Shown piece by piece: positions 1 to 5,073 of a DNA stretch of 5,073 nt; within the stretch, counting starts at the first letter, position 1; the number at the start of each line of letters is the position of its first letter. The position numbers and the translations under genes are program-made. The DNA is from Phycisphaerae bacterium. Lineage in GTDB: Bacteria > Planctomycetota > Phycisphaerae > UBA1845 > PWPN01. Location: the NCBI GenBank assembly GCA_003557125.1, contig PWPN01000320.1:1-5073 (forward strand), written 5' to 3'. The notes under the pieces were generated by a model. That model had not been told where the DNA came from and made no database searches. It saw nothing but the letters and a program-made list of their open reading frames with translations.

Positions 1-1368
1 GTCGAAGAGGGCTCGATGGAACTGGACGGCTAAGGCGCCTCCCGCCAACGCCGGCAGCGGCTGGGCCGTATCGAGCGGCCGACCCGCCAAGGACGCCACG
101 ATCATCGACAGGGCGGCCAGCGCCAAGGCAGTCCCGACGATCGTCACGGACGAAGGACGCCGATGCCGTGCGCGGTACCACAGGGCAGCCAGGACGCTCA
201 TGGCGGCATATTGGAGGAGATGGCCCCCGTAGAGCACCATCAATTGGTCCCACGAGTAACCGAAGAAGGCAGCCATCGGCCACAAGGCGGGCATGTCCGG
301 CCATGGGTGCCCTTTGATAAACATCGAAGACAGCACCAGCCGGACGATCAGTGCGGCGACGAGCAGCAGAGCCATTCCGCTTACCGTGTCGACTGGCGCA
401 TCCAGACGATCGTTCCGTCGCGCGAGCCGGCACGACGCAACGGCCGAGCCGAGTCCCGCACACGCCCATGCGACGAGCAGGTCGCGGGGATCAGCCACGT
501 GCGAGATCGTCAACGCCTGGAGTGCCTCGATGGCCGCAGCCAGCAACAGCGTGCGCATCAAAGCGTACCGGACAGCCTCTTCGCGCGATCGACCCGATTC
601 GCGCGCGCTGAGCACGAGCGAAAAGGCGATCAGCCCGAAAGCGGCGCCGGACAGCATCTTGTCATAAAGCTGGCGGGGCGACAGCACGCGCGTCGGATCG
701 CCCGGCGTCGTCCACGGCAAGGTCAATGGAGCGGAGGTGAAATGCGCGACGGCTGCATGGATGCGACGCGGCGAGGGATGAAAATCGAAGGGCATCAACG
801 CTGCCATTGTGACGCAGGCTGTGATGAAAACTGCGGCTGCGCGGTAAGGGCGTTGGCGTAAGACCATATAGAACGAGGCATGCCGACGGCGAAAGTCTCG
901 TTGCACGACGACAGCCAATCCGATACCGATGGCTGCGCCGGCCCCGTTGCAGAAAACATCCGTCCACGTCCCGACACGGTGGAGCAATACAGTCTGGCAC
1001 GCTTCGAAGAGGTAACTCAGGCCGACAAGAAGGGCGAGGCTGATGACAGCGTCGCGCCCGTCGGCAGAACCCCTCCGACGCACGATGAGACGCATCAGCA
1101 CGCCGAGCGGGATATAGAGCAGCACGTTGGCGGCTGTGTCGCCCGGGATGAAGCGATGCCAGGGGAGGTTCCACTGCCAGACGGCGTCCGGGTCGATCTG
1201 GAAAGGCGCCAGCGTGCCGTAGACGATACCCGCCAGATAGAAGGCCAACATGGCGTAGAGCGTCCGTCGCCGCAGCACGGGGGGGATCGCATCGCCTGCG
1301 AACGTCCCACCACGTTCCGTGCATGATCGACGGTTATCGGCCGGCAGAACCTGCCCGTCCCATAACAT
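1..1368 (-). CDS. VanZ-like multi-pass membrane protein with repeated VanZ domains (C-terminus cut by window edge)
   Basis: This frame has 456 codons with no stop down to base 1, so the C-terminus is missing. The protein is very hydrophobic, with about ten or more candidate membrane segments (for example near residues 38-53, 79-96, 107-121, 138-156, 176-192, 330-348 and 407-427). Residues 54-155 show the VanZ-like pattern: APFQIDPD at 54-61, NVLLYIPLG at 81-89, then E122-x-x-Q125, R131, T136-D137 and N141-G-A-G-A. Residues 190-311 repeat it as MPFDFHPSP, a K237-M-L-S-G-A-A segment, then E281-x-x-Q284 and D293-P-R-D296. Residues 349-450 look like a third, eroded copy. VanZ was first known from glycopeptide-resistance clusters (teicoplanin resistance), but most family members have no known substrate, and nothing here points to antibiotic resistance. 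ATG 1368 is chosen because GAGGGG lies 6 nt upstream. GTG 1278 and ATG 1251 are in-frame alternatives closer to the first membrane segment but without a visible Shine-Dalgarno. Family is confident; start is moderate. Confidence 0.87.
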   Translation of the reverse strand, partial: MLWDGQVLPADNRRSCTERGGTFAGDAIPPVLRRRTLYAMLAFYLAGIVYGTLAPFQIDPDAVWQWNLPWHRFIPGDTAANVLLYIPLGVLMRLIVRRRGSADGRDAVISLALLVGLSYLFEACQTVLLHRVGTWTDVFCNGAGAAIGIGLAVVVQRDFRRRHASFYMVLRQRPYRAAAVFITACVTMAALMPFDFHPSPRRIHAAVAHFTSAPLTLPWTTPGDPTRVLSPRQLYDKMLSGAAFGLIAFSLVLSARESGRSREEAVRYALMRTLLLAAAIEALQALTISHVADPRDLLVAWACAGLGSAVASCRLARRNDRLDAPVDTVSGMALLLVAALIVRLVLSSMFIKGHPWPDMPALWPMAAFFGYSWDQLMVLYGGHLLQYAAMSVLAALWYRARHRRPSSVTIVGTALALAALSMIVASLAGRPLDTAQPLPALAGGALAVQFHRALFD

Positions 1369-1374
1369 CGTGTG

Positions 1375-1380
1375 CCCCTC
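1375..1380 (-). promoter_or_regulatory. Ribosome binding site for the VanZ-like gene
   Basis: On the minus strand GAGGGG stands 6 nt before ATG 1368. It decides the start, because neither later in-frame start (GTG 1278, ATG 1251) has a purine-rich site at a suitable distance. Confidence 0.5.
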
Positions 1381-1441
1381 AACATCTCCGTACGGTGCAT
1401 TTTTTGCGAACGGTCGCTGCACCCGCCTTCGGGCCGTCGTA

Positions 1442-1470
1442 TCCACACAAGGCTCGCGAACTGTTGTGGA
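1442..1470. promoter_or_regulatory. Possible operator: interrupted inverted repeat TCCACA...TGTGGA
   Basis: TCCACA (1442-1447) and TGTGGA (1465-1470) are perfect inverted copies around a 17-nt centre, which itself contains the palindrome TCGCGA (1454-1459) near the axis. It lies about 75-100 bases upstream of the VanZ-like start on that gene's strand, downstream of the weak promoter candidate. It could be a regulator site or a weak leader hairpin. The arms are short enough for chance to be a real possibility. Confidence 0.2.
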
Positions 1471-1486
1471 CATCCCGTTTAAGCCT

Positions 1487-1660
1487 GCAAATCGTACGAT
1501 ACATGACCGGCAACGGGCAATATTTTTTGCAGAGAGAATCGCAAGTCGTGATCCGCCGGTTGCATGGACGTACTCTCAGGGGCGGTACGGAGGCCTCGCG
1601 CGTGGGCTTCCGCGATCCGCCATGTGCCGCCCTGACAGTACGGAGGAGCAAATCGTACGA
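1487..1660. repeat. Pair of 13-nt direct repeats GCAAATCGTACGA, plus GTACGGAGG copies
   Basis: GCAAATCGTACGA occurs exactly at 1487-1499 and 1648-1660, 161 bases apart. The first copy extends to the perfect 10-nt palindrome ATCGTACGAT (1491-1500). A second word, GTACGGAGG, occurs at 1585-1593 and 1638-1646, and its first eight bases recur inverted at 1386-1393 just ahead of the VanZ-like gene. The two families share a GTACG core. They may be binding sites for one regulator, or the remains of a small duplication; no protein partner can be named. Confidence 0.5.
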
Positions 1661-1768
1661 AGCGCCCGGGCCATGCAACGCAGGGCTCACAGAGTCGTGG
1701 CACGCGCGCGGCATCGTTCTTATCCAAGTTGTGACCGCATCGACCGATTACGCGACAGATCTTGCCGT

Positions 1769-2653
1769 TTACCGTCCATCGACCAGCGGTCCGAGGTGGT
1801 GCAGCGCGATAAGCAGGCCCTGGTCTTCGAGTTGCAATCCGTCGGGATGATCGCGGTAGACCGCGTCATGCCAGCCCTCGATGTTCAGATCGCCGCGATA
1901 GCTGACCCGCAGCAGTTCCTTGACGATCAAGCCCCAGTCGCAGTCGCCAAGCCCCGGAAAGCAATGCTCCGTTGCGCCGTCATGGTAGAAGCCATAGCGG
2001 GCGACGATGTCGGGGTTGACGTGCGCGTCCTTGGCGTGGACGTGGTAAATGCGTCGCCCGAAACGGCGGATATTGGCGATCGGGTCGATTCCCTGGCAGA
2101 CCAGGTGCGACGCGTCCCACTCCAGGCCGATCGCTTCGGAAGGCACCGCCTCGAAGCACCGTTCCCACATCGCCGGCGTGCAGATCGCGTTGGTCCCCTC
2201 GAACGGCGAATGGAACCTGCCCATCGGGCAGTGTTCGAAGGCGATTCGAATGCCTGCGTCTTCAGCTGCGCGGGCGTGTTCGCTCCAGATTTCCTTGAAC
2301 GGAGGCAGGGACGCTTCGAGCGGCTCGCCCAGCACGCGGCCGCTGAAACCGGCCACGACCGGCACGTTGATCTCCACAGCCAATGCAATGACGTTGCGGA
2401 CGTGCTCATGGTGCGCCTTGGCCTTGGCCGGGTCGGCGTCCATGTGATTGCCGTAGAAACCGGCCAGGCAACTGATCCGGATACCGGCATCCGCGAAGGC
2501 AGCCTTGGCCTCGGCTGCACGAGCCTTCCAATCGGGTTTGCCGGGAATGAACGGGTCGTCCGGCCGGGCGAACAGCTCGACGCAGCCGAACCCGTGCTGT
2601 TTCATGAAAGCGATCCGGCCCGGGTCGACGTTCGACATGAATCCGATACGCAT
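1769..2653 (-). CDS. Sugar phosphate isomerase/epimerase-like protein (xylose isomerase-like TIM barrel)
   Basis: The product is 294 residues, the usual length for the IolE / xylose-isomerase-like TIM-barrel family, with no signal peptide, so it is cytoplasmic. The four expected divalent-metal positions are readable: E140 in IAFEHCP, D180 with H183 in LEWDASHL, H206 in YHVHAKD, and E259 in LNIEGWHD. The start MRIGFMSN and the G-F-G-x-V-E26 segment fit the first barrel strand. The segment from 209 to 239, ending in GLGDCDW, resembles the loop that covers the active site in related enzymes. The family includes inosose dehydratases, ketose epimerases and isomerases; the substrate cannot be told from sequence alone. 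ATG 2653 is chosen because AAGGAG lies 5 nt upstream and homology-like sequence begins there. An in-frame ATG at 2764 would add 37 unrelated residues and lie inside the promoter region. The gene is divergent from the GH36 lipoprotein gene, suggesting shared control and a role in sugar catabolism. Confidence 0.92.
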   Translation of the reverse strand: MRIGFMSNVDPGRIAFMKQHGFGCVELFARPDDPFIPGKPDWKARAAEAKAAFADAGIRISCLAGFYGNHMDADPAKAKAHHEHVRNVIALAVEINVPVVAGFSGRVLGEPLEASLPPFKEIWSEHARAAEDAGIRIAFEHCPMGRFHSPFEGTNAICTPAMWERCFEAVPSEAIGLEWDASHLVCQGIDPIANIRRFGRRIYHVHAKDAHVNPDIVARYGFYHDGATEHCFPGLGDCDWGLIVKELLRVSYRGDLNIEGWHDAVYRDHPDGLQLEDQGLLIALHHLGPLVDGR

Positions 2654-2658
2654 GATGT

Positions 2659-2664
2659 CTCCTT
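2659..2664 (-). promoter_or_regulatory. Ribosome binding site for the isomerase gene
   Basis: AAGGAG on the minus strand lies 5 nt before ATG 2653. This near-perfect Shine-Dalgarno fixes the start there rather than at ATG 2764. Confidence 0.75.
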
Positions 2665-2720
2665 CGCTTGTGCTATCCGCAGGGCATCTCTGTGCGATGC
2701 ACCAGGGGCAGCTTTCCACG

Positions 2721-2759
2721 CACGTTTCAGGTGGCAGTATCCTACGGCCTACACGTTTC
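2721..2759. repeat. Direct repeat CACGTTTC, candidate operator pair
   Basis: CACGTTTC is found at 2721-2728 and 2752-2759, 31 bases apart start to start, close to three helical turns, so both would face the same side of the DNA. On the minus strand each reads GAAACGTG. This resembles half of a LacI-family operator, which typically has a central CG with A- and T-rich flanks, but neither copy is a full dyad. The pair brackets the isomerase promoter candidate. No regulator gene lies in the window. Confidence 0.35.
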
Positions 2760-2764
2760 GACAA
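2736..2764 (-). promoter_or_regulatory. Candidate sigma70-type promoter of the isomerase gene
   Basis: Reading the minus strand, TTGTCG (2764-2759) is followed by exactly 17 nt and then GATACT (2741-2736). Each box matches four of six bases of TTGACA / TATAAT. Transcription would start near 2729 and give a leader of about 75 nt. The spacer overlaps one copy of the CACGTTTC repeat, and the other copy falls at the expected start point, which is how repressor sites are often placed. Confidence 0.4.
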
Positions 2765-2825
2765 GCCGTGCCTGCGTGCTGGGGGGCAAACAGGCTGCTC
2801 ACTTCATACACAGGCCCGCTCCGCG

Positions 2826-2853
2826 TTGCACTCGGCAGTCCAAGGGCTAGGAT
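2826..2853 (+). promoter_or_regulatory. Candidate sigma70-type promoter of the GH36 lipoprotein gene
   Basis: TTGCAC (2826-2831), 16 nt, then TAGGAT (2848-2853); the -35 matches three of six consensus bases and the -10 four of six, so this is a weak match. Transcription would begin near 2860, leaving a leader of about 67 nt. The palindrome GGATATCC (2850-2857) overlaps the -10 box, and the perfect 10-nt palindrome GCTGCGCAGC (2871-2880) lies just downstream of the expected start. Either could be a regulator site. Confidence 0.3.
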
Positions 2854-2915
2854 ATCCCATAGGGACATTGGCTGCGCAGCGGATGCGGCAGCATGTGCAG
2901 GTACTACGCCAGGAA

Positions 2916-2920
2916 AAGGA
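2916..2920 (+). promoter_or_regulatory. Ribosome binding site for the GH36 lipoprotein gene
   Basis: AAGGA, preceded by further purines, lies 6 nt before ATG 2927. The open frame extends upstream to 1319 without a stop, so this site and the signal peptide directly after it are what place the start. Confidence 0.7.
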
Positions 2921-2926
2921 CTCTTG

Positions 2927-4765
2927 ATGTCGATGCGCGATCAGCTTCGTACGAATGGGACAATGAGGTTGATGGCATGGATGGCGGGGGGCGTGGCGAT
3001 GCTGGTCGGTCTGCCGGCATGCTCCCCGCAGGGAGATCGGATGATGGACAGACTCCAAGAAGCCGACAGACGAGTCGTTTTCACCGATCCGAGCGAGTCG
3101 ACCGAACAGGTCCGCCTGCTGCACGAATGGGACGGCCGATACGCTCGCCCTCGCCTGGTCAACGAAGGTACGCGCCCGGCCCGTATCCGTGAGGTCATTC
3201 TGGCGTCCTACGCGCACGGCCTGCCGTCGGACAGCGAGCTCTACGGCGAGGGGTTCACCATGCTCTCGCAGACGGGCGGCACGCTGGCTGAACCGGCCGA
3301 CATCGGCTTCTTCACCGACCGCGACCACTACAGGATTCCCGAGCCGCCCGACGCGACGACCGTCTACAGCCTGCTCATGCTGACGCCGCCTTCGGGCTCG
3401 CATCACCTCTGGGCGTTCACCTCGTGCCATCGCTTCAGCGGTGCCTTCCGGCTGCGCGAGGGGCATCTCGATATCGTCGTCGATACCGAGAACCTCGTGC
3501 TGGAACCCGGCCAAAGCTGGTCGCTCGAAGAGCTCGTTTACGACCATGGGGACGACCGCAATGCGATGCTCGACCGCTTGGCTGAGCGGATCAACCGACA
3601 GCATCCGCCTCGACGCGGGCATGCCATCCCGACCGGCTGGTGTTCGTGGTATTGCTTCGGCCCGGACGTCACCGCCCAGCAGATCCGCGATCAGATCCCC
3701 GTCATCAAACAGGAATTCCCCGGGCTGCGGTTTGTGCAGATCGACGACGGCTATCAGCCGGAAATGGGTGACTGGCTTATCACGCAGCCGGATTTCGGTG
3801 AGGAATTCGACGTGCTCTGCCGCGCGATCCACGCCGAGGGGCTGGGCGTCGGTATCTGGGTCGCGCCTTTCGTGGCCGGTGAAGATTCACAGCTCTTCCG
3901 CGAGCATCCGGAATGGTTCATCCGCGATGAACAGGGTCAGCCGCTGCGCTCGGACCGCGTCTCGTTCGGCGGTTGGCGGTTGGCGCCGTGGTACGCACTG
4001 GACGGCACGCATCCGGAGGCGCAGGCATTTCTCGAGGGGCTGTTCCGCGAACTGCGCGAACGCTACAAGGGGACCTACTTCAAGCTCGACGCCAACTACT
4101 GGGGCACGCTGCACGGCGGGCAGCTCCACGATCCCAACGCGACGCGGATCGAGGCGTACCGCCGGGGCATGGAAGCGATCCTCCGAGGGGCGGGCGACAG
4201 TTTTATCCTCGGCTGCAATCACTCGATGTGGCCTTCGCTCGGGCTGATCGACGGATCGCGCTGTTCGATGGACATCGTCGCGTCCGGCGATGACATGCTG
4301 AAAGCCTCGCGCGAGTGCTTTTATCGCGACTGGCAGCATGGGACGCTCTGGTTCAACGACCCGGATGTGATTCTGCTGTCCGGTGACGTGACGGAACAGG
4401 ATCGCAGATTCCGCTCGACCGTGCTCTACGCGACCGGGGGGATGATGATCGCCGGTGACGATCTGGCTGCGATGAAACCGTCCGAGAAGCGGATGCTGGC
4501 CAAGCTCATCCCGCCGACGGGCGTGGCGGCGCGTTTCGAGGATACGAATTTCAACATTGGCCGAGTTGAGCTTCCCCAGGGGCGCAAAGCCCTGTGCCTG
4601 TTCAACTGGGGCGATGGGCCGCTGGATATTTCCGTGGAGCTCAGGGGGCGCTACCGGATCACGGACGTCTGGAGCGAGGAAGATCTCGGCATGCATACGG
4701 ATCGCGTGACGATCGAGGCGATGCCCCCGCGTTCGGCCCGATTGCTCTTCTGTGAACCTCAGTAG
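2927..4765 (+). CDS. Lipoprotein glycoside hydrolase, GH36 alpha-galactosidase-like
   Basis: The product is 612 residues. Residues 1-32 form a lipoprotein signal: R4, R8 and R14, a hydrophobic stretch at about 15-30, and the cleavage box L29-P30-A31-C32. Proline at -2 is not typical. Serine after the cysteine suggests outer-membrane rather than inner-membrane retention. Residues about 50-230 fit the N-terminal beta-sandwich of GH36, followed by the catalytic barrel: GWCSWYCFG (237-245), I272-D-D-G-Y-Q and G281-D-W, GIWVAPF (309-315), H327-P-E-W, YFKLD with the presumed nucleophile D388, LGCNHS with C430, and R445-C-S-M-D449 with the presumed acid/base D449. The spacings from C430, R445 and D449 agree with my memory of Thermotoga maritima GalA (C368, R383, D387; nucleophile D327). 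A C-terminal beta domain covers about 530-612. The likely reaction is removal of alpha-1,6-linked galactose; other alpha-galactosides or N-acetylgalactosaminides are possible. An alternative start at M13 (base 2963) would also leave a normal signal peptide. Confidence 0.9.
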   Translation: MSMRDQLRTNGTMRLMAWMAGGVAMLVGLPACSPQGDRMMDRLQEADRRVVFTDPSESTEQVRLLHEWDGRYARPRLVNEGTRPARIREVILASYAHGLPSDSELYGEGFTMLSQTGGTLAEPADIGFFTDRDHYRIPEPPDATTVYSLLMLTPPSGSHHLWAFTSCHRFSGAFRLREGHLDIVVDTENLVLEPGQSWSLEELVYDHGDDRNAMLDRLAERINRQHPPRRGHAIPTGWCSWYCFGPDVTAQQIRDQIPVIKQEFPGLRFVQIDDGYQPEMGDWLITQPDFGEEFDVLCRAIHAEGLGVGIWVAPFVAGEDSQLFREHPEWFIRDEQGQPLRSDRVSFGGWRLAPWYALDGTHPEAQAFLEGLFRELRERYKGTYFKLDANYWGTLHGGQLHDPNATRIEAYRRGMEAILRGAGDSFILGCNHSMWPSLGLIDGSRCSMDIVASGDDMLKASRECFYRDWQHGTLWFNDPDVILLSGDVTEQDRRFRSTVLYATGGMMIAGDDLAAMKPSEKRMLAKLIPPTGVAARFEDTNFNIGRVELPQGRKALCLFNWGDGPLDISVELRGRYRITDVWSEEDLGMHTDRVTIEAMPPRSARLLFCEPQ

Positions 4766-4806
4766 GGGAAGCGCAGTAGGCGGACCTCAGCAGGGCACCG
4801 CAGTAG
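4757..4806 (+). repeat. Imperfect tandem repeat of about 28 nt across the GH36 stop codon
   Basis: The unit begins CCTCAGTAGGGG at 4757 and CCTCAGCAGGG at 4785, and both continue to a GCAGTAG-like end (GCGCAGTAG, then CCGCAGTAG). The first copy supplies the last codons and the TAG stop of the GH36 gene, so the repeat touches the protein end. The second copy has lost a base in its middle. Confidence 0.45.
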
Positions 4807-4828
4807 TGCATTCGTCAGCGTACGAAAA

Positions 4829-4858
4829 AAAGCCCTCGGCATGCCTGCCGAGGGCTTT
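4829..4858. terminator. Strong hairpin terminator, probably working in both directions
   Basis: AGCCCTCGGC (4831-4840) pairs perfectly with GCCGAGGGCT (4847-4856) around the loop ATGCCT, and A4829-A4830 pair with T4857-T4858, for a 12-bp stem. Reading plus, three T follow, enough for a modest terminator 60-odd bases after the GH36 stop. Reading minus, a run of seven T (A4825-A4831 on the plus strand) follows the stem. It is therefore stronger on the minus strand and may also end a leftward gene lying beyond the right edge. Confidence 0.85.
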
Positions 4859-4874
4859 GTGGTCGTCCTCTTGT

Positions 4875-4900
4875 AACGTCCGCCCCCCGTGGCGGACGTT
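4875..4900. repeat. Perfect 10-bp inverted repeat, possible second terminator
   Basis: AACGTCCGCC (4875-4884) pairs exactly with GGCGGACGTT (4891-4900) around CCCCGT. One T and then CTG follow on the plus strand, so any terminator function is weak. The right arm and its approach, CGTGGCGGACGT (4888-4899), recur exactly at 4956-4967 without the left arm, so the element seems to be part of a larger repeated family. Confidence 0.6.
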
Positions 4901-4918
4901 TCTGCTCTCCGGACACAG

Positions 4919-4941
4919 CACGGGCGGACAAGCCGCCCGTG
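4919..4941. repeat. Short palindromic repeat, diverged copy
   Basis: CACGGGCGG (4919-4927) pairs with CCGCCCGTG (4933-4941) around ACAAG. The CGGGCG...CGCCCGT core and the CACC that follows shortly after (4943-4946) make it a relative of the two copies at 4985-5001 and 5029-5045. Confidence 0.6.
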
Positions 4942-4972
4942 GCACCCGATTTCTTCGTGGCGGACGTGCTCG

Positions 4973-5060
4973 AATCACAAGCCGACGGGCGAGACGCCCG
5001 TTCCACCACCCTGTGAAATCACAAACCGACGGGCGAGACGCCCGTACCACCCTGACGCCC
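4973..5060. repeat. Two tandem copies of a 44-nt palindromic repeat
   Basis: Two units begin with AATCACAA at 4973 and 5017, 44 nt apart. Each contains CCGACGGGCG, a three-base AGA turn and CGCCCGT, giving a 7-bp hairpin at 4985-5001 and at 5029-5045, followed by a CCACC tail (TCCACC in the first, ACCACC in the second). Over the first 35 bases the copies differ at only two positions. This is the form of intergenic REP-like hairpins seen in many bacteria. No transposase of the REP-associated type is in the window. Confidence 0.75.
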
Positions 5061-5070
5061 GTACCACCCT
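5037..5070 (+). repeat. Perfect 17-nt tandem duplication at the window end
   Basis: GACGCCCGTACCACCCT is present at 5037-5053 and again immediately at 5054-5070. It duplicates the right half of the palindromic unit together with its tail, which looks like a recent slippage or unequal-exchange event. The array may continue beyond the window. Confidence 0.7.
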
Positions 5071-5073
5071 GTA

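Larger units (their letters stand above)
1369..1768. other. 400-base gap with no gene, rich in short repeats and palindromes
   Basis: No reading frame here shows a recognisable protein, a plausible ribosome site or a family motif. The gap separates two minus-strand genes and probably holds the VanZ-gene promoter. A weak candidate on the minus strand is TTGCCC (1520-1515), 18 nt, TACGAT (1496-1491), each box matching four of six consensus bases; it would give a leader of roughly 115 nt. The hexamer CGTACG occurs three times (1389-1394, 1493-1498, 1654-1659), the first inside the palindrome CCGTACGG just ahead of the ribosome site. No good hairpin with a T-run follows the isomerase stop codon, so its transcription may end weakly or read through. 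Confidence 0.6.
4766..5073. other. Gene-free right end: terminator followed by palindromic repeats
   Basis: No credible coding sequence is present. The minus-strand frames across 4787-5050 are built from the repeats and resemble no protein. After the terminator the sequence is mostly short inverted repeats separated by 10-30 nt, and the last one is cut by the window edge. Confidence 0.7.

Noticed and set aside
163..1326. Several open frames on plus (163-861, 880-1326) and one on minus (662-1324) over the left end
   Set aside because: All are shadows of the VanZ-like gene. Their translations are arginine/serine/proline-rich and without motifs, while the VanZ frame shows membrane helices and family residues.
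1422..1433. Small hairpin CCCG-CCTT-CGGG in the gap as a terminator
   Set aside because: The stem is only 4 bp and no T-run follows on either strand.
1379..1714. Minus-strand open frame of 111 codons in the gap
   Set aside because: There is no Shine-Dalgarno, no recognisable domain, and the composition looks like random translation of GC-rich DNA.
2654..2764. Upstream ATG at 2764 as start of the isomerase
   Set aside because: The extra 37 residues match no family sequence, the start has no ribosome site, and it would lie within the promoter candidate; ATG 2653 has AAGGAG in place.
1319..2926. Long open plus frame that would extend the GH36 protein by 536 residues at its N-terminus
   Set aside because: It lies opposite the isomerase gene and the start of the VanZ-like gene, resembles no protein, and a ribosome site plus lipoprotein signal place the real start at 2927. 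The frame is open because of GC-rich codon bias on the other strand.
2804..3832. Minus-strand open frame of 342 codons
   Set aside because: It is antisense to the GH36 gene, whose translation carries clear catalytic motifs; the minus frame has none.
4787..5050. Minus-strand open frame of 87 codons at the right end
   Set aside because: It is formed from the hairpin repeats and the terminator, with no ribosome site and no protein-like features.
4973..5073. CRISPR-like array
   Set aside because: The period is 44 nt, but the repeated part is about 35 nt, leaving no spacer of normal length, and the units are self-palindromic tandem copies. No cas gene is present.

Overview
The window is GC-rich bacterial DNA with three protein-coding genes, all with the strong G/C third-position bias of a high-GC genome. 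No rRNA, tRNA, transposase, CRISPR array or phage gene is visible. A lipoprotein glycosidase facing a xylose-isomerase-like TIM-barrel enzyme, a long multi-repeat VanZ-like membrane protein, and clusters of short palindromes between genes would fit a planctomycete/PVC-type genome such as Phycisphaerae. That assignment is inference and no marker gene supports it.

Layout. Bases 1-1368 (minus) hold a VanZ-like integral membrane protein whose C-terminus runs off the left edge. Bases 1369-1768 have no convincing gene but contain direct repeats and CGTACG-centred palindromes. Bases 1769-2653 (minus) encode a cytoplasmic sugar-phosphate isomerase/epimerase-like protein. Bases 2654-2926 are a divergent promoter region with a candidate promoter on each strand and an 8-nt direct repeat flanking the minus-strand one. 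Bases 2927-4765 (plus) encode a lipoprotein glycoside hydrolase of the GH36 (alpha-galactosidase) type with its catalytic residues readable. Bases 4766-5073 hold an imperfect tandem repeat, a strong hairpin terminator and a cluster of short palindromic repeats that continues past the right edge.

How the parts fit. The GH36 lipoprotein and the isomerase are divergently transcribed from a shared 273-base region. This suggests co-regulated sugar use: the lipoprotein would release alpha-linked galactose (or a related sugar) in the periplasm or at the cell surface, and the isomerase would act on a sugar or sugar derivative in the cytoplasm. The link is inferred from gene order only. The VanZ-like gene follows the isomerase on the same strand after a 400-base gap with its own regulatory-looking repeats, so it is probably transcribed separately.

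No clearly new system was found. The points most worth a second look are the apparent threefold VanZ repeat, the promoter/repeat architecture between the divergent genes, the repeats ahead of the VanZ gene, and the palindromic repeat cluster at the right end.
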